The notes under the pieces were generated by a model. The model did no database searches, was not told where the DNA came from, and saw only the letters and a program-made list of their open reading frames with translations. A stretch of DNA of 64,000 nt from NCBI GenBank assembly GCA_964017145.1, contig OZ024841.1:4464001-4528000 (forward strand), written 5' to 3'. Shown one piece after another: positions 1-9,457 of the stretch. Both the position numbers and the translations under genes were made by a program. Numbering within the stretch: position 1 is the stretch's first letter; each line of letters starts with the position of its first letter. Source of the DNA: Agrocybe praecox (Eukaryota > Basidiomycota > Agaricomycetes > Agaricales > Agrocybaceae).

Positions 1-427
1 CGTCGGTTCAACAGAGATCGATATCGGTCAGGCATCCTAGAATTCATGCGCCGCCCAAAGAACGTAGACGGGCGGGTAGCCGTCTCATAATAAATCAGCA
101 ATTTGATAAGGTTTTGCATTGTGATTCGAAGCTGACCTCTTCACGGCAGGCTAGCGATATCTATCGATAATTTAGGGTGCGTGATAAATTGAATATTGGA
201 TGGAGACTAGGTCGAGAGCATCAAAGCGCTTTTGTAATCCAGCCAAATACCACTCACACAGTTAATGATGGGATAAGACAGACGAAGAAGGAAAGGAAAA
301 TTCAAAAGTTCTCAGACCCTCAGTACATAGTCCACGTCCTAAAAGTTACAATGCCTTCGCTAACGCGTTCACCTGTGCGATTTCCGCTGCTGTAGCACCC
401 ACAGCGTTCTGTATTAACGAAGGGTAA
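1..427. other. intergenic, no gene recognised
   Basis: Only short open frames with no recognisable motif are seen. The sequence is not obviously repetitive. Confidence 0.4.
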
Positions 428-729
428 AGGCAAGAGAAATGTTTAGAAAACCCAAATCGTCAAAAGTCGAATAAGACGAGGACGACGGACCTTGATAACC
501 TTGGCCAACTGATGTTCCACTGTGTCCGCCACGCTGACTTTTACACCCCTCGCGGTGTTGACACGGGCAATTTGGAACTGGATAAAGAATTTAGCGGATT
601 TTACTTGGTTGAGGATCTCTCCGCCTCCGTTGCTCTGTTCAAGACGTAAGTTGAGAAAATTATACTAGTGAAGAAGTTGAGAGAGATGGAACAAAAGAGA
701 CACACCCTAACACCAGCTTCTACTGCGAG
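428..729 (+). pseudogene. fragment resembling a fungal ADP-ribosyltransferase-fold (DUF3990-like) protein
   Basis: An open frame from 428 to 645 has protein-like composition, with the stretch FHCVRHADFYTPRGVD followed by a glycine/aromatic segment GFYLVEDLSASVALFK. It ends at a GTAAGT donor (646). A plausible branch and acceptor (cctaacaccag, ending 716) lead into a few more codons before a stop. The order FHxxx...GVD...GFYLxxDLxxAxxLF recalls small ART-like fungal proteins, but I cannot confirm the family, no start codon is visible and the C-terminal half is absent. Best read as a gene fragment; the family call is an inference. Confidence 0.3.
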
Positions 730-849
730 GTAATCGTTTAACTGATTTTGGAGTTTGTTGAGATCGGCTATGGCAGGTTTCGTGGGTGTAGCGAACGTAG
801 CCCTAATATATATATTTACAAGAAGGAAAGGAAAAGAGGAGGATAAAGG

Positions 850-1254
850 TCAGTTATTCTGAATGTCACTGAAATTGCTAGAAACGTACAAAGCAAACCC
901 AAGGGGACTCTTCGTGCTCGTCTGGAAGTCGATGGTCTTGAAATCGATTCCGCCAGACGACACGTCTGGAACGTCGGTGACAGAGTTTCCGCTTTTACAA
1001 GTGACAGCTTTGACTAGTGCGGGGATGCCGATTGCTACTTCTGCGGGTAGGGCAGTCTTTCCAGGGACGAAGCATGCTGTTTGGCGCTTGAACACGGGGT
1101 TGAAGGGTGCTGAATTTGAGGTGGATAAAGACTAGCCGGTTAGGACAAGTCGATGCCGATGTCAATTAGGAACAGGAAATGGAAGGGACGTACCTGCTTG
1201 AACAGTCAAGCTCAAGACGAACATGAAAACAAGGGTGAATATTGAGAAAAACAT
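850..1254 (-). CDS. predicted small secreted protein (106 aa, two exons)
   Basis: Exon 1 (1254-1194) encodes a textbook signal peptide: Met, then a hydrophobic FFSIFTLVFMFVLSL core and a TVQA cleavage region. A GTACGT donor (1193) and an acceptor ending at 1110, with CTAAC branch about 35 bases upstream, join it in phase to exon 2 (1109-850). The total is 321 bases, 106 residues plus stop. The mature part begins APFNPVFKRQTACF, so a Kex2-type KR site lies just after the signal peptide, and it has two cysteines. Codons in exon 2 end mostly in C or G, unlike the overlapping plus-strand frame. No family is recognised; the size, signal peptide and KR site fit a secreted effector-like or surface protein. 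Function is unknown. Confidence 0.6.
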
Positions 1255-1837
1255 CTTTTTGTAGACGACCGGTTCCGAAAGAGTGGGAGTCAAGAAATGG
1301 ACAGAGGTGGAAGGTGAAGAGAACAAGGAAATAATGAGATTTGTGAACGCAAAGAAGGGAGAGAGAAAAGAAAGAAAATGGAAGGGGAATCCGGTCCCGG
1401 GAGGAAGGCGAAAGAGGGAGAAAGAGAATAAACGAACCATGTTGGTGATTCCATATGTTATATACCTTCCGGTAAGCGCGCCGCGCGCCGAAGGTACAGT
1501 AAGCCAGCAACGTAACAAAAAATACCGAGCGAAGATGAGTTACGTGTCGTTGGCACGGAGACGACATTCGAAACTTATATACCAAGAGTTTTTGTATAGC
1601 GTTATGTCCACATAACTCTATGTGGGCGTACATAGCACTGAGAGACAAAGAAACTTAAGGTCAAGTGCACGTACATGGGTAAAGTTAGAAACTTGAAATT
1701 TCGTCGCTGTTGGTGGCGGTAGCAACATACAGGAAGGTGAGCATCTTTACGGAACGAACGCAGCCCTAGAACGAATCGGACCACGCGGGAGAATGCTGGG
1801 TACACATACATTGTCAGTCAGGAATCACACGACATAG
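1255..1837. other. intergenic; upstream region of the small secreted protein gene
   Basis: Purine-rich on the plus strand around 1290-1430 (pyrimidine-rich in the sense of the secreted-protein gene). A TATATAA-like stretch lies near 1455-1465. Long open frames here are low-complexity shadows. Confidence 0.35.
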
Positions 1838-3068
1838 ACGTTTGATGCGTATGCCAACATCACCGGAAAGAGGACTTTGCGCGGAACGAGAAAACTATGT
1901 TGAGTTCAAGTGGGTCGGGTATGACTGGAAGATGAACCAAGGGGAGAAATTGGTGGAAGCCCTGCAAGAAAGGAGGGAGAGCCGTAACGACTGTGCAAAG
2001 GCAAGAATGGTATGACATTGGCGAAGTGTTGGATCTGGGGAGAGAAAAATGAGAGAATTATAGCGGCAGTGAGAAGACGAGATGAGATGGACAAGCACAT
2101 CGGCGTTACAACAAGGGGAAAGACTAGAGGGCCCACTGGTGTTCGCTTCCATCGTGAAGCAATGTCGGAGTAAAAAGGAGTTCCTGGAGTTCGGAGGTAT
2201 AGTGATAAGTTGGAATCACTCCCCTGTCTAAACGCTGAACATTCTGAGCTTCGTACACGATGGGACGACTGATCGATAGAGACGCGAGGCAGATGGAGAA
2301 GCGGGAAACAGATACCTTCTAAAGTGAGACTCTGATAGGCGGCGTTCCAAGTACAAGTGATTATCGATTCGTACTTATGGGTCCAGCTCGAGTACCAACT
2401 GGTGAGAATTGGAATGATGGAATGAACAGTCGGGGAATGGTTGAATTGCCTGACAAGGAAAGAGAGTGCAGACCCAATCAAGAATCAACGCGACTAGTGA
2501 ACGAGGGAGGAGAGAGGAGGGAAATTTGAGGAAAGAAGAGCTTACAGGCGTTCTGTCCACTTGAACAACCTAAAAGACAATGGAAACCACATAGGGAGAT
2601 CCCACAGAGGGCAAACTTAACAATGTTAAGTCGAATTATGTCTTGAAAATTCGATGACCCGAGAAATTGATGATTCGCTCATGCCGTAAAGTCTATGCGT
2701 GTTGGACCGAACCACGCAAACTAACATGCACGATATGATATTGACCTTGCGAAACAGTGCCTGATCCGGCGGGATACTCACGAGGAAAAAGCAAGCGAGG
2801 CCGGTTCGATCAACATTATTTGAGGAAAACCGAACTTTGTCCTTAATTGGTAACAGCTTCCGCGCCCAGCCACTATCTGACTAATTTGGTTCGTTGTTGG
2901 TTCTACCTCATCGGCTTACGTTACACGAGTGTTTCCCCTTTCTTGCATAACTTTTCTCTTTTCTCTTTCCTTGAACACGAAGAATATCTCAAAATACCCA
3001 AATGAGTCTGCGTTATGTCAGGTACTCGTCTTGCCAACCGTCGGAGGAGGTCATCTCATGCGATCATA
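1838..3068 (+). repeat. duplicated copy A of the HMG-gene 5' region
   Basis: Diverged but collinear with 7978-9509. Shared blocks include the segment around tcaagtgggt (1909 and 8052), the segment attcgcttcc/gttcgcttcc with gaagcaatg (near 2141 and 8201), the leader tacacgagygtttccc (near 2924 and 9338) and the start-codon context gagtctgcgttatg. Many small indels separate the copies, so the event is not recent. Copy A contains no downstream exons of the HMG gene. Confidence 0.75.
3015..3066 (+). pseudogene. orphan exon 1 relic of the HMG-box gene
   Basis: From the ATG at 3015 the frame reads MSGTRLANRRRRSSHAI, against MPATRLANRRRRSSQAI in the real gene at 9458. The functional copy has a GTATGT donor next; here the sequence reads cataatacg, with no donor, and no homologue of exon 2 follows. 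The relic therefore carries a promoter, leader and about 17 codons only. Confidence 0.7.
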
Positions 3069-3510
3069 ATACGAACTTTGTACGAACTCAGTAGTTCCGC
3101 ACGTTTAAGGCGGGTAATTCTCCGGATATGGCCTGGATCTCCTGTCTCGCCGGGCTGCTTAGCCAATGCTTGACTAATCGCGTGCGAGTAAGCACATCAC
3201 GTATGTCTGGACGAAGGTGCTGCGGGGAAGGATAAACGGAGATAAGCACGGATAAGCGGTACCGTGCTTAGGAATTGTATTTTTTAATTTCAATAACTCT
3301 CGACGACGCGACTTGACGCGAACGATTATTGCATATATCGATGACTTTGTATAAAAGCTGTGAGTTAGCGTTGTCAACATCAACAGAATCATCCGTTCAT
3401 CCCTTTCTACTCTAGTTCGAGCCTTCATCTTCATTTTACCGCTCCTAGGACTCTTCCTCGTGTCCAGGTACAACAAAGAAGCCATACAAACCACCAGAAG
3501 CCACATCAAG
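3069..3510. other. intergenic; promoter side of the nitroreductase gene
   Basis: The short sequence between the duplicated block and the nitroreductase start. A TATAAAAG-like motif lies at about 3350-3357, some 155 bases before the ATG. No gene is recognised. Confidence 0.4.
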
Positions 3511-4284
3511 ATGTCCGCAGGCTCAGCCTCCTTCCTCGACGCAGTTAGGATCCGCCGCTCAATCTTAGCAGTGAACAAAACCTCCCCAATCTCTGACGCC
3601 AACATCGTTTCCATCGTACAAGATACATCAAACATGCACCCTCCGCATACAGCGTCAATTCCGCTCGAGCTGTTGTTCTCTTTGGCGGAGAACATGATAA
3701 GCTGTGGGATATTGCAATGAAAAAGGCAAGGGAGACCATGCCACCGCAGGTATTTGCTACGTTGGAAGAGAAGATACAGGGACATCATGATAGTTATGGA
3801 ACGGTGCGTCTTGCATCCCATGTGAAGTCGTGTAGCTGGGATGATCGCTGTACTCATCTGGCATCGTGTCAAACTCTCAAATGCATAGGTCTTGTTTTTC
3901 GAAGATAGCGCCGCCAGCAAGCAGCTCCCACAAGCTTTGCAAGACATCCTCGTCCGATTTCCCGACTGTAAGTTCCCCTTCTCGCAATTCGATCAGCCCC
4001 GACCCATCATCTCTTATTTACGTCGTTCCTGACTACTCACAGGGTACGAGCATGCTCAAGGAATGAACCAATACATTGCCTGGACTGCGCTCGCAGCCGA
4101 AGGGCTTGGATGTAGCCTGCAGCACAACCAAATCGGCAAAGAGGTCGTCGAAGAGTGGAATCTTCCGGAGAGCTGGATGCTACGTGCACAACTCGTCTTA
4201 GGTACGTCTACGGGACCACCACGAGGTGGGGTTGATAAGACGTTTGCGCCGCTGGAGGATCGGGTTTTGGTGTACGGAGCATAG
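3511..4284 (+). pseudogene. Frm2/Hbn1-type nitroreductase-like protein with a one-base frameshift
   Basis: Nitroreductases of this fungal group are small FMN flavoenzymes. The ATG at 3511 starts MSAGSASFLDAVRIRRS and continues SPISDANIVSIVQDT. A frameshift near 3627-3632 (one base apparently missing) moves to KHAPSAYSVNSARAVVLFGG, then to the conserved YGT/VLFFED across intron 1 (3804-3888) and FPD/WYEHAQGMNQYIAWTAL across intron 2 (3968-4042). The end is GLGCSLQH...PLEDRVLVYGA. Adding one base back makes three exons of 204 codons, the usual family length, and both introns stay in phase. All hallmark motifs survive, so this is either a very young pseudogene or a sequencing or assembly error in an intact gene. 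Confidence 0.75.
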
Positions 4285-5353
4285 GTTGGGTTGACGTTGA
4301 CGTTGACCAGAGCATATTATTTAATTTATTACGTGACTGAGTTTTTCAGCGCAGTATGTAAGGAATGATATTTTTTGTACTTTTTGGTGATTGAGACGTG
4401 CGTGTGATGAGTAATATTAAGTGTCAAGATACACATTCAACCGAGTGACATCCTTTGGCTCATCTTCATAATCATTGCATACCCAGGATCGACCTCACCC
4501 AATGGATCGGGAAGCCTCAAATTTTCCGCAATAACGACTCGACGACTATAATTACAATCCTCTAACCACATTACTGAATATATCCCAAGTCTGCGCCTCC
4601 ATCGGGCGCATTGCTATTGAATCTTCTACACTTTAGGCAAACTTGATAGATGTCGAATATATCGGCAAATTGTCCGAAAATCTGCAGTCGGTAATTATCG
4701 CCAGGACCAAAGAGGCTTGTTGTATGTATCCGAAGAGGTTCGCGGGACGCACGAAGGTACACGGCAATGTTTTGCGGTGATCCTGCCCAAAAACTTCCAT
4801 AGGATCCGGGAGATTAGTGTCCGAATCTTCCACCCAGATGTATTCGATCCCCATCTCTGGTTGGTGTTTGGGGAGCAACCTGCAACCTGCATCGTTCTCT
4901 TCGATATAACGATCCTTGGAATGTTAGCTTCGAACGTAAAGGGCAGCAGGGATGAGACTTCCCGTAGGTAATACACAAAAACGGCTGTCGGATGCAGTTA
5001 GAAGGAACATGTAGTGTACAAACAGTAAAATGACGTAGTAAGGGACTTTTACAACGCACCATTCACGGTGCCACACCTATAGCAGACAGCCACTGCACAG
5101 GCTGCCAAACCTTTACACATGGCGTTATAGAATTCTAACGATGAACGCAGAGTTATGGCAGCAAGATACCCTAAATCGATAAATAGAACCGAAATGACAA
5201 AGAGAAAACGGGAAACGAAAAACGGACAAATTAACCGGTGGCATTCTGTCTTGTTTGCGAACAGATTCGCTCATATTTATTTACGTTTTCATGCCAGGTT
5301 ATAAGACAGACCCACAACCGTGGACATTGAAGACTTAGTACCTCTTATTGCTA
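4285..5353. other. intergenic with overlapping unidentified frames at 4571-5062
   Basis: Overlapping open frames exist on both strands between 4571 and 5062. None shows a motif I recognise and none clearly has better codon use than the others. A degraded gene fragment is possible. 5063-5353 holds nothing recognisable. Confidence 0.3.
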
Positions 5354-6015
5354 CTACGTCGCAATACATCCAGCACAAACACCTATCGGACCAGCAGGGA
5401 TCGGAATAGGAGCGTAGGGATATCCCGCATATGTCCCTGAAATGACGGCTGCAGGCCAACTCGCATCGCTGAATGTTGTAGTCTGAAATCCAGATGGCAG
5501 AGAAGATGTCGCTTTCCACGACACGTCGGTGATTGAGGTCGAGGTTGATCCGTCCTGATATGTGACCTGAATGGCTGCGAGGACCCCTGCGCGTCCGACG
5601 GACTCATTGGTTCCGTTGACAGCGATTATGTTCGTCGTGGGACTCAGCCCCACGCAAAAACGACCTGCTTGTTGCCAGTCGTTGGTATTTGTGCGCTGTC
5701 CTATGAGAGCGCCGTTGACGTAGAGCACGTAGAAATTATCCGTGGTGATGATTATATCGGCGTATATGGCAGATTTACCAATGGGGCTTGTGAGCGTCTT
5801 GCGAAATGCGCGACTTCCAGCAGGCGCGGAGGAGCCTGTGAATTCTGTGGTCCATATCCATGAAGAGGATGTGAGGTCGAGTGCGAAAGCAACCTTCGTT
5901 AGAAGGGAAAATGCAAGTGCGACTACACGTAAACAATCCCAGGCGTGAGTTAAAATATGTTGTTAATCGACAGTAATAACGCACGTTTAAGGATTAAGAA
6001 GTGTCCAGTAATCAT
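5354..6015 (-). CDS. secreted lectin-like protein (199 aa, galactose-binding-type fold)
   Basis: Exon 1 is only 31 bases (6015-5985, MITGHFLILK plus one base). A GTGCGT donor and an acceptor at 5923 join it in phase to exon 2 (5922-5354), giving exactly 200 codons with the stop. The joined N-terminus, with hydrophobic LALAFSLLTKVAFA, is a good signal peptide; without exon 1 no start codon exists. The mature protein reads SSWIWTTEF...GSRAFRKTL...ADIIITTDNFYVLYVNGALIG and later GVLAAIQVTYQDGS...DASWPAAV. This WIW / RAFRKT / LYVNG / DASW pattern is that of carbohydrate-binding jelly-roll domains, such as the N-terminal domain of alpha-L-rhamnosidases, found alone in many small secreted mushroom proteins. 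It probably binds glycans outside the cell; the ligand is unknown. The C-terminus has two cysteines (VCAGC). Confidence 0.75.
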
Positions 6016-7256
6016 AGCGAATTTGCGAATGTGGCTCTGAAGGAAAGCCGAGCTGTTCTTCGTTGAAATGCGTTCCCTTCACGGATTTTCATCTGAATTT
6101 ATACTCGTCCGGACTGAGCGGAATATGTCTGGAGAAATTAGCAATGCCGCAGGAGACTTGTCATTGTAAGTACTGATGTTACTTGACTTGCCCAGGACGA
6201 GATGTTTGAGAACCGACGCGCATTTGAGCAATGAGCTTTCAATGTATAGAAATGTTGACGGTTCGAAAGACACGAAGATGACGGGTGATCCATGAAGAAT
6301 AACAAAGATCGACGTCTGTGGTCTGGAGGCCTTAGAATATCCTAAACTGCTTAATATCCGCAGAATCAACGCTGATAAACGATAAAGTTTAAAGTAATAG
6401 ATTGACAAGGGTCGGTTTCAAAGGACTTATTGCGAGATTTATATCAGTCAGGCGTGCGATCAAGATCAGACAAACACATGGAGCACTCAGCAAACATAAA
6501 TATATTCGTGATGATAGCGCATCTCATGCATAATCGATTGGAAAATTTCAAGGACCTTTAGGATAAATGATCGCCTTCGTCGATAGGGCATTGCTGTGCC
6601 TTTGACTCTTTACGAAGCCCCTCGGGCTCTCTACTTAGAGTTACGCAAGAAAAAGTATATGTACACGTTTGGGATAGCTTTTTTATTATTGAAATAATCC
6701 TCACAGGTTGTCTAATATTTCGATAGTAGCAATTCATTAATAACATTCATCATTGTATATCTAGTTGTGACAGGATACGAGATTAAAACAGATATAGTAA
6801 TAATATATAAGGACCTATGGTTTTTTCTGCACCCAAGGAGGCTAATGAATCTATGATTACAGCAAAAACCCAACCAAAGCCATCACCCGGGACTGCTTAA
6901 GACAAGGAATAAGTGGAGTAGAGCGCGACAGGGGGATATATGCGAGGAATAGTCAAGATATTGCAATGCACGCGTAAAGAAAGGGACGACACTGTTAGCA
7001 GATACTTAGAAAAGTAACGGTACAGTTGGCCCGGATTGTCGGGGAGTGGAACTGGGGCAAATTTAGGGCAAATCCATGTTCGTAATCATGTTAGAAAAAA
7101 GCTATAGCAATAGAGGAGAACAGAAGTTAGGATTTGTTGAAGTTGATGTTGAGCGTTGAAGTGAAATGTTGAACACCTTGAAATATTGAAGTTTGAGCAG
7201 CGTTGAATAAAATCAACGGAACTTCGGAGCCAAATGATGCCGGAACCGGTAGCTTG
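6016..7256. other. intergenic, nothing recognised
   Basis: AT-rich sequence with only short frames. It includes the upstream region of the lectin-like gene. Confidence 0.4.
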
Positions 7257-7452
7257 TTCATGTTAGAAACAGGGGTAGCAGAAAATACGAGTCGATGAGG
7301 GGGCAAAATTGCCAAAATGATAAATCCTTAGTAAGATGTTTGTAGGTGTTTGAAACAGAGGCAGCAGAAAATACAGGTCGTTGTGAGGGCAAAATCCTTA
7401 GAGAGGTGTTTAGACATGTTTGATTCTAAAGTAGCAGAAAATACGGAGAAAA
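7257..7452 (+). repeat. three imperfect tandem repeats
   Basis: The motif gtagcagaaaatac / gcagcagaaaatac recurs three times (around 7272, 7365 and 7431), each preceded by a tgtttgaaac-like stretch and in the first two followed by gagggggcaaaat / gagggcaaaatcc. Spacing is about 65-95 bases. Confidence 0.55.
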
Positions 7453-7977
7453 CATAAGGGGGAGCGTTACTATATATGGTGAATTCAGACCGTGGGGAGC
7501 CTTACTTTCAGCAAGGCCATCTTTAAGTTCCGACAAAGTATGGATTTTTGTAAGCGGATGGTTTGAGGGCGGGCGGGCAATGGAATGCGGAAGGCATCGA
7601 GGATATGAGATGGAGTAGAGTGACGAGAAGCGTTGGATGGTCGCCCGAGCGTTTGGTTCGAAAAAAGGAATTGTGCGTGGATTCAGCTTGAAGTAGTAAC
7701 TCCCAGATTCAAATTATTTTCCCTCTAATATTCACGAAAATTCGTAATGGGTGATCTGTAAAGAATGAATTGTTACCGAAGTATTTTTGTTCCTACCCCA
7801 TGCAAGCATTGCGACGCGACACGAATCACGATTGCTTGACCGTTGAGTTGACGAAAGGATTGCTGTGTTAAATCAATGGAGATACATCGAGCTCACCTGC
7901 GATATCAGGTAGACTCGACTGTCTATTTCCTTTCCGTCCGTCGATCTGGTATAGATAATTATGAGTATCCCGTGTGC

Positions 7978-9457
7978 GAATAGATGTTTCGTGTGTTTCT
8001 GATAGCACTAGAACAAGGACTTTGCACTGAGCGAGGAAAGTGTCTCGAGTTCAAGTGGGTTGTGCATATCTGCAAGACGAACCAAAGGAGTAAATCAACA
8101 GAAGCATCGAAAAAAGAGAGCGAGAGCAGCAACGACAGGATATGGGATAGACACATATATCGGCGCCACGACAAGGAGAAAGACTAGAAAACCAATTGAC
8201 ATTCGCTTCCATTGTGAAGCAATGCTGCAGTAGAAAGAGTTCCTTCAGTTCGGGCGAATGGTAGTAAGTTGTAGTCATTCCTCCTGTCGGTACGTTAGAT
8301 ATTCTGAACTTCGCGCTCGATGGGACGTCTGGTAGATGGTGATGTGTTCCATGTCGGAAAGCGAAGGGATTTGATTTGGCAACAGAGAACGATCAAGGGA
8401 ACGTGAGTGACGAGGACGTGTGAGACTAATCGATTCGGGTAAAACTAAGTGATCTGGATAGAGAAGGCACCCGGCCGGGAAGGGATTGTCTGGCATCAGA
8501 TGAGCGAACGATTAATATGGACGACCCTGGAGGTCGCTGGTTTAGAAGGCGAGCAACAAATGAAGACCGCCATGATGGCAAGCAATTGCATGGAAAGGAG
8601 TTGGGTTGAGCGAAAGGGTGATGGGCAATAACTAATAACCTTGTCAAAGGAGTCAAGCCAGCGAGCAAACGAGAAAGGCGTTCGATTTGTTATCGAGGAT
8701 GAAGTTCTTCTTCCCGGGCGTGGCATTCTATATGATCGCTACTAGTTCCAAACAATTCAGTTGTGAAAATTAAAATGATCGTATGTTGGATTGCCGCATG
8801 CGCCCAGAGAGCAGAGCCAAATCGATCAAAGACTAGCGCGAGAAGGGTAGGGGGAAGGAGGAGTTGAGGAAAGAACTCACAAATGTTCCGTCCTTTTGAA
8901 CACCCAAAGACAACAAAACCAACAGCGGGAGCCCACGGAAATCAGACTTTTGTTGTGTCGAAAGAGTTGCTGTGTCTGGAAAATTCGATATAATAAGAGG
9001 ACCCGAGAACCTGATCTGCAGCTCATGGGCGCATGCCGTAAAGTCTATTTTGGTTGGATCGAAATTGAAGGGGCCACGCGAAAAAACGTGCACGATGTGA
9101 TATTGGCCTTGTTCCGGTTGCGACATAGTGCCTGATCCGTCGGGATAATAACGAGGAAGAAGAGAGGTGGCACGAACTGTCGTAAACATGAGAACATACG
9201 CCGGTATGTGAACATCAAAGAACGGAGAAAAAACAAAGGGATCACTTTATTTAGGGGAATGCCGAACTTTGTATTTGATTGGTAACAGCTTCCGCGCCCA
9301 GCCACGATCTGTTCGGTTCGACCTCATCGCTTACTTTACACGAGCGTTTCCCTGTCCCTTTCTTTCCCCCCCTTGCACGACCTTTTTTCTTTTTTATTCT
9401 TCGCTTTGTTCATCCGAACCCGAACAGTATCTCAAAATACTCTGACGAGTCTGCGTT
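7978..9457 (+). promoter_or_regulatory. upstream region and leader of the HMG-box gene (duplicate copy B)
   Basis: This stretch directly precedes the HMG-box start codon and is collinear with 1838-3014. The block just before the ATG has pyrimidine tracts (9355-9400), typical of strongly used fungal promoters or leaders, then tctcaaaatac and gagtctgcgtt, all shared with copy A. The long shared region suggests that the whole regulatory region was duplicated. Short frames inside it are not convincing genes. Confidence 0.5.

Noticed and set aside
863..1135. 90-codon plus-strand frame
   Set aside because: It overlaps exon 2 of the secreted-protein gene. The minus strand has the signal peptide, intron borders and a better codon pattern.
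3174..3947. 257-codon minus-strand frame
   Set aside because: It overlaps the nitroreductase exons, whose motifs and introns lie on the plus strand. The minus frame has no recognisable motif.
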